From Paramecium pentaurelia (taxonomy: Eukaryota; Ciliophora; Oligohymenophorea; Peniculida; Parameciidae): a stretch of 64,000 nucleotides of DNA. The stretch is from the NCBI GenBank assembly GCA_905183005.1, contig CAJJDO010000152.1, positions 65,607 through 129,606 of the forward strand. The letters run 5' to 3'. Positions 60,076 to 64,000 of this stretch are shown here, one piece after another. Position numbers and translations under genes: made by a program. The first letter of the stretch is position 1; every line of letters begins with the position of its first letter. The notes under the pieces were generated by a model. It was given only the letters and a program-made list of their open reading frames with translations. It was not told where the DNA came from and ran no database searches.

Positions 60076-62716
60076 TCATATAGACAATAAACTAATAGAT
60101 TAACAAATCATATCTATTTTACCAATTGGAACATATTCTTTTAAAGCATTTAATTTCAAATATAGTAATTATGTGAATTATTTTAAATTATCATCTACTG
60201 GAGTAGTTCTTAATATTCTATTTATTATATTATATTATTATACTAATTTAATTATGGTAACATCTCTAATATAGTCTCTAATGTATCACTTTATTCAACT
60301 ATCTAACATATTACTAATAAATATCCATATAATGGTATTTATTATTCATAAATAAATTTCTTTAATATCATCAATTATCTATTCCCTTCATATGATTATA
60401 ATTCCAATAAAAGAAACAAAAATAGATTTTCATGATTAAATGATATTAACAATATCTTACATACAAACTATAATAAATATATAAATTACATCATCTAATT
60501 TATTTTTATAAGCCATTTTTATTATTTATCTTAAAGAATATGGAATAACTTTATCTACTTCCATCTTTGTATTTTATTCTATTAAATAGAATAATAATTC
60601 AAAAAGATGTTTAATATTAATTAATTCCAATTTAAATTATGATTCTGGTTAAATTTATTCTAAAATCTCAGAAACAATAATAAATAATGATTTATTATTT
60701 TCTACTTTCCATTAATATTTATATTAATTATTTCCCATTACTGTATCTTTTATGAATTATATAGTACAAGTATCCATTTACATAGAAATCATAAAAAAAG
60801 TATGTAGTTTTACTAATTATTTTGCTAATGTTGATTAATCAAATGTACACATATTGTAAGATTACTTGCAAAGATCTATAGGTAAACTTTTCTTAGATGC
60901 AATATATTAATATAATAGCTAATATAATTAATCAACATTTGCAGTATCATTTTATTTAATACATTTCTCAATAAAATTCAATAAGAAATAATACATATGT
61001 TAATCTAAAGTAGGTTTATATTCTACAAAAAAGTTAATTACAATCTAATAATAATAGATTTATTAATTTCTTATACAAGATTCAAGGATTGCATAAAATA
61101 ATATTGAATTTGAATCAATTAATTAATATGATTCTTCAAGAAGTGATTTTAATTATTTACATAAATTTAATCTATTTTCTTATTTATTATTACTCTAAAA
61201 TTCTTTTAAAAATAATAATGTTCCTGTTATTATACCTGATTTATAATTTTTTAAGAGATTTTAAAATAGTGTTGTTTATGTTTATGGTAAAATACCAAAT
61301 TCTAAATTTAAGAACATTGCTAAATGCTATAAAATTTAACTTTCCTTTATTTAAAGATTTGATAATAAAGTTATTAATTAGCCAAATTGTTTAGTCAATC
61401 TAGAATCATTAGCAAAATTAGGAATAATCAATAAAATCATATGAAAAAACTCATCTAAACATACTTCTTAGTATTTTTATATATGTTATACTATTGTAAA
61501 AATCAATTAACATAAATCTATTACATTTCCTATAAGATTATGATTTAATAATGTAATTTAATCATCATTATAATTATTAATGTTTAGTAATTAAGGAAAA
61601 TCTAAGAGCATTTAATGAATGTCTTTACTTAATTTCATTATATTTTATTAATTTGAAGCTCTAAGAATTAAATTATATTTAAATTGAAACCATTGATTTA
61701 TTAATATAAAATTGATTGGATATAATTATATATTTTAACTTAATTCTTTAAGGAGAATCAAAATATCAGTAACAGAATGCATTAAATTATTATCTAAGAA
61801 TTATTAAAACATCTTATTAACCTAATTTCTTACTTTTTCAAAATCAATTTCTGATTAAAATTCTTTAATTTTAACAATTAATATAAGTAATTATATTTCA
61901 AGTGGAGTAGTTTTTTATAAATCATATTGTTTACTATATTGAATAAAATCATTTATTTTATTTAATTTATAGTATGATAGTAAGATACATTAATTACATT
62001 AATTGAGGTAATTCTAATCAGATTTTTTAAGTTCTTCTTTGATATTAAGACAAACTGATATAACAGTTTCAAGATTTTTGTTCTCCTCTACTAATTGACA
62101 ACATTATTATAAGATTAGATAGTAAGAGTATATTATTAAGTTTGCTTATGAATCAACTAATTTATGTTTTTTTTAGTCAAATTTAATAATAAATTGATAA
62201 AATTGATCTATTTTTTCACTTGAATTGAATTAATTAATTTTGTAAATCAGCATGCTAATTTATGAGATTTTGTTACAATCTATGCACTATTCAAATTTAT
62301 AGCATTATTCTAAAGCAGATAATGTCAATTCGTTTGGTTAATAGATTTTAAGGTATAGTATTTTTTTTTATAATACTTCAAATAGATAAAAATATTCTTA
62401 AAGTAAATTTTAGTTTGAAATGTAAATGAAAGAATTGATTAACATCACTTAAACTTATATCATAGGTGTAATATATGTATCATTTTCATCTTATTTTATT
62501 GATAAATGATCTTCTATTTAATTGAACCAATTGATTAGCAATCTAAAAGCTACTAGTGACAATTTCATACATAGGATCTTGCACTATCTTCCTTTGATCT
62601 TGTTGTAATACTTTGTTCATATCGAAATCTAAGAATTGTTACACTTCTGAAACAAGACCATCGCAAGGTTATTGTAATTGGAGTACTTCAATAAAACATT
62701 CTATTGAATTAAGCAT
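60076..62716 (-). CDS. large alpha-helical protein, possibly HEAT-repeat karyopherin-like, 854 aa
   Basis: Introns of 28, 22 and 26 nt leave exactly 855 codons from ATG 62716 to TGA 60076. The protein is helical throughout, with leucine/isoleucine-rich pairs of helices such as LLISFNHENLFLFLLLELQS and IYLLVIC-like segments, and ends LYLKLNALKEYVPIGKID. This resembles an alpha-solenoid (importin/exportin-like), but I see no decisive motif. The true N terminus is unsure because a protein-like frame lies just upstream (62688-62984). It converges on the gene at 59377-60063 with 12 bp between the stops. Confidence 0.65.
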
Positions 62717-62984
62717 AATATTTAATTTAAATAATAGGTAAATTTAATCTTTATATATATATAAATAATACCTCATCTTCTTTCTCCTATTATTCAATCA
62801 AATATTAAACCATTTTCATTTTCTTTTAGATTATTTTAATTTATTGATTATACACAAGCCTTAATAAATGTAAATATATTTAGTTTAAATTTCCCCTCTT
62901 AATCCTTATTAATATTTCTTCATGGTATTTCTTTTCAATAATTTAAAATTCATAATATATTATCTAAAATTATTTGATTTTCAT
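62688..62984 (-). CDS. possible 5' exon or small ORF, unresolved
   Basis: From ATG 62984 a frame reads MKIKQFQIIYYEFQIIEKKY, continues to MVQYLIEQQEKEDE and then loses coding texture at a GTATTATTT that looks like an intron donor. No acceptor of the right phase joins it to the downstream gene. It may be the true first exon of that gene with a base error, or a separate small protein of 98 residues. Confidence 0.35.
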
Positions 62985-63159
62985 TCATTTTTTCTAGATT
63001 ATCTATTAAATATCAAATTATGATTACATCATTATGATTTGACAATAATTAAGGAAATAGAAGTGAGCAAGGAAATATGTATTCTTGACTACACTATGAC
63101 AATTTTCAAGAATGTTTTATTAGAAAACACTTTGAAATAGTATAATTAAGTAAATTCAT

Positions 63160-63792
63160 TCATTATTTTAATTATTTAGTTTTTATGCAAAATATTTATT
63201 TCTTTCCCTATATACGACTCAAAATCTGGTCTTGTTATCTCTTTAATCTTTTAATCTCTTTAATCACTTGAGATTTATCATAATATTCATATCCAAATTT
63301 ATTTTTTAATGCTCTTCCAATTTTAAGATTGAAATTGTGATTGTCGCTAAAGACATGTGATCCAAAAGTTTCATCTATTATTTGAATCTCTTCATTTGAT
63401 ATGAATTAACCCAATATACGAAATCTATTTCTTGCTGCATTAAGTTTCTTAGCATATACCTTAATCTTAGCTCTTTTCTTTGCACGCTTCATTCTAAATA
63501 ACTCTGACTTCCTTTTCCTTGTCAAATCTGTAATTTGACTATGATAATGAATTTCATTGGTTCTTCTCTTATGTTTGCTTTCTAGAAGTGATTCAAATTA
63601 TCTTATCACTTCAATTTCTGACTATGTAAAATTATGAGCCTCCTTAAAATATAGGATTTACTCTTATAACTATCTAATCACATCCTTCTTGCTTGTAATA
63701 GATTCATTACCAATCATAAATTGTTCTGATTCCAATTGTGGATCAGCAAGAGTTTTTATAAAAGAAGTTAGGGGAGGACGCAAGAAATTCAT
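63160..63792 (-). CDS. basic coiled-coil protein, 210 aa
   Basis: Uninterrupted frame of 211 codons. The middle is very basic and helical (TRKRKSELFRMKRAKKRAKI and KVYAKKLNAARNRF), followed by a more globular part with GSHVFSDNHNFNLKIGRAL and a basic C terminus. It could bind nucleic acid, but no family motif is visible. Its start codon is only 12 bp from the divergent start at 63805. Confidence 0.65.
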
Positions 63793-63804
63793 TTTTAATA
63801 ATTT

Positions 63805-64000
63805 ATGTAAAAAAAAGTTATTAAAAAGTCTTCTACAGTCAAATAATTTGATGCAGCCTCTCCAGCAACTAAATTATTAGAGAAGAGAAGAAAGATGTAT
63901 GAGATACATGAAGCATATGAACATCAATAAGATGAATATAAGAAGTATATTTTTTTATTAAGAATTTTAAAGATAGGAAGAGGAATTTAAGAAATAAGAG
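63805..64000 (+). CDS. start of Lys/Glu-rich coiled-coil protein (runs off right edge)
   Basis: ATG 63805 opens MQKKVIKKSSTVKQFDAAS, then a helical stretch KLLEKRRKMYEIHEAYEHQQ. A 28-nt intron near 63947-63974 joins to KKQEEEFKKQE at the window edge. Coiled coil is likely; the rest lies outside. No family can be given. Confidence 0.55.

Noticed and set aside
63689..63880. Plus-strand 63-residue frame starting MLVIDSLPI
   Set aside because: It is antisense to the 5' end of the basic coiled-coil gene and overlaps the divergent start; no motif supports it.

Overview
The window looks like macronuclear DNA of a ciliate, most likely Paramecium. It is very A+T rich and gene dense. Nearly every gene reads through only if TAA and TAG mean glutamine and TGA alone stops. 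Coding frames are broken by about 45 GT-AG introns of roughly 19-39 nt, and removing them gives exact multiples of three in almost every gene, so most exon structures below are internally checked. Genes are 12-60 bp apart in the dense stretches. I saw no tRNA, rRNA, CRISPR array or transposon. Species cannot be fixed from sequence alone.

1-16 kb: the start of a PH-plus-kinase gene running off the left edge; a coiled-coil protein; an MST/Ste20-type kinase with 21 TAA-coded glutamines; a small membrane protein; an SppA-like S49 peptidase with a mitochondrial-looking N terminus; a large unknown; a damaged REXO-type exonuclease; a small unknown; a SHIPPO/STPG-repeat ciliary protein; a gamma-carbonic-anhydrase-like protein without histidine ligands; a TBC Rab-GAP. 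16-28 kb: a complete four-domain voltage-gated cation channel alpha1 subunit whose four pore residues are all Asp, and a cyclic-nucleotide-domain K+ channel carrying a CCHC zinc knuckle, with unknown neighbours. Together these suggest membrane excitability and ciliary control, but the channels are not an operon.

28-44 kb: two low-complexity proteins, a PP2C phosphatase, a Ulp1/SENP protease, a 1917-residue Virilizer (VIRMA)-like protein of the m6A writer complex with an octapeptide-repeat tail, a decayed gene, a B-box/TLDc protein, a tail-anchored VAP (MSP domain) protein, a coiled-coil protein and a probable ciliary protein with an in-frame TGA. 44-54 kb: two tandem TmcB/PAS multi-pass membrane proteins that share a 309-bp, nearly identical tract inside otherwise diverged genes.

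54.3-56.6 kb holds an exact 1129-bp duplication on either side of a single N, which I read as an unmerged contig overlap; it covers the ear and hinge of a beta-adaptin gene (55590-58544). 58.5-64 kb: a small probable ciliary protein, a secreted acidic/lysine-rich protein, a large alpha-helical protein, a basic coiled-coil protein and the start of a gene running off the right edge.
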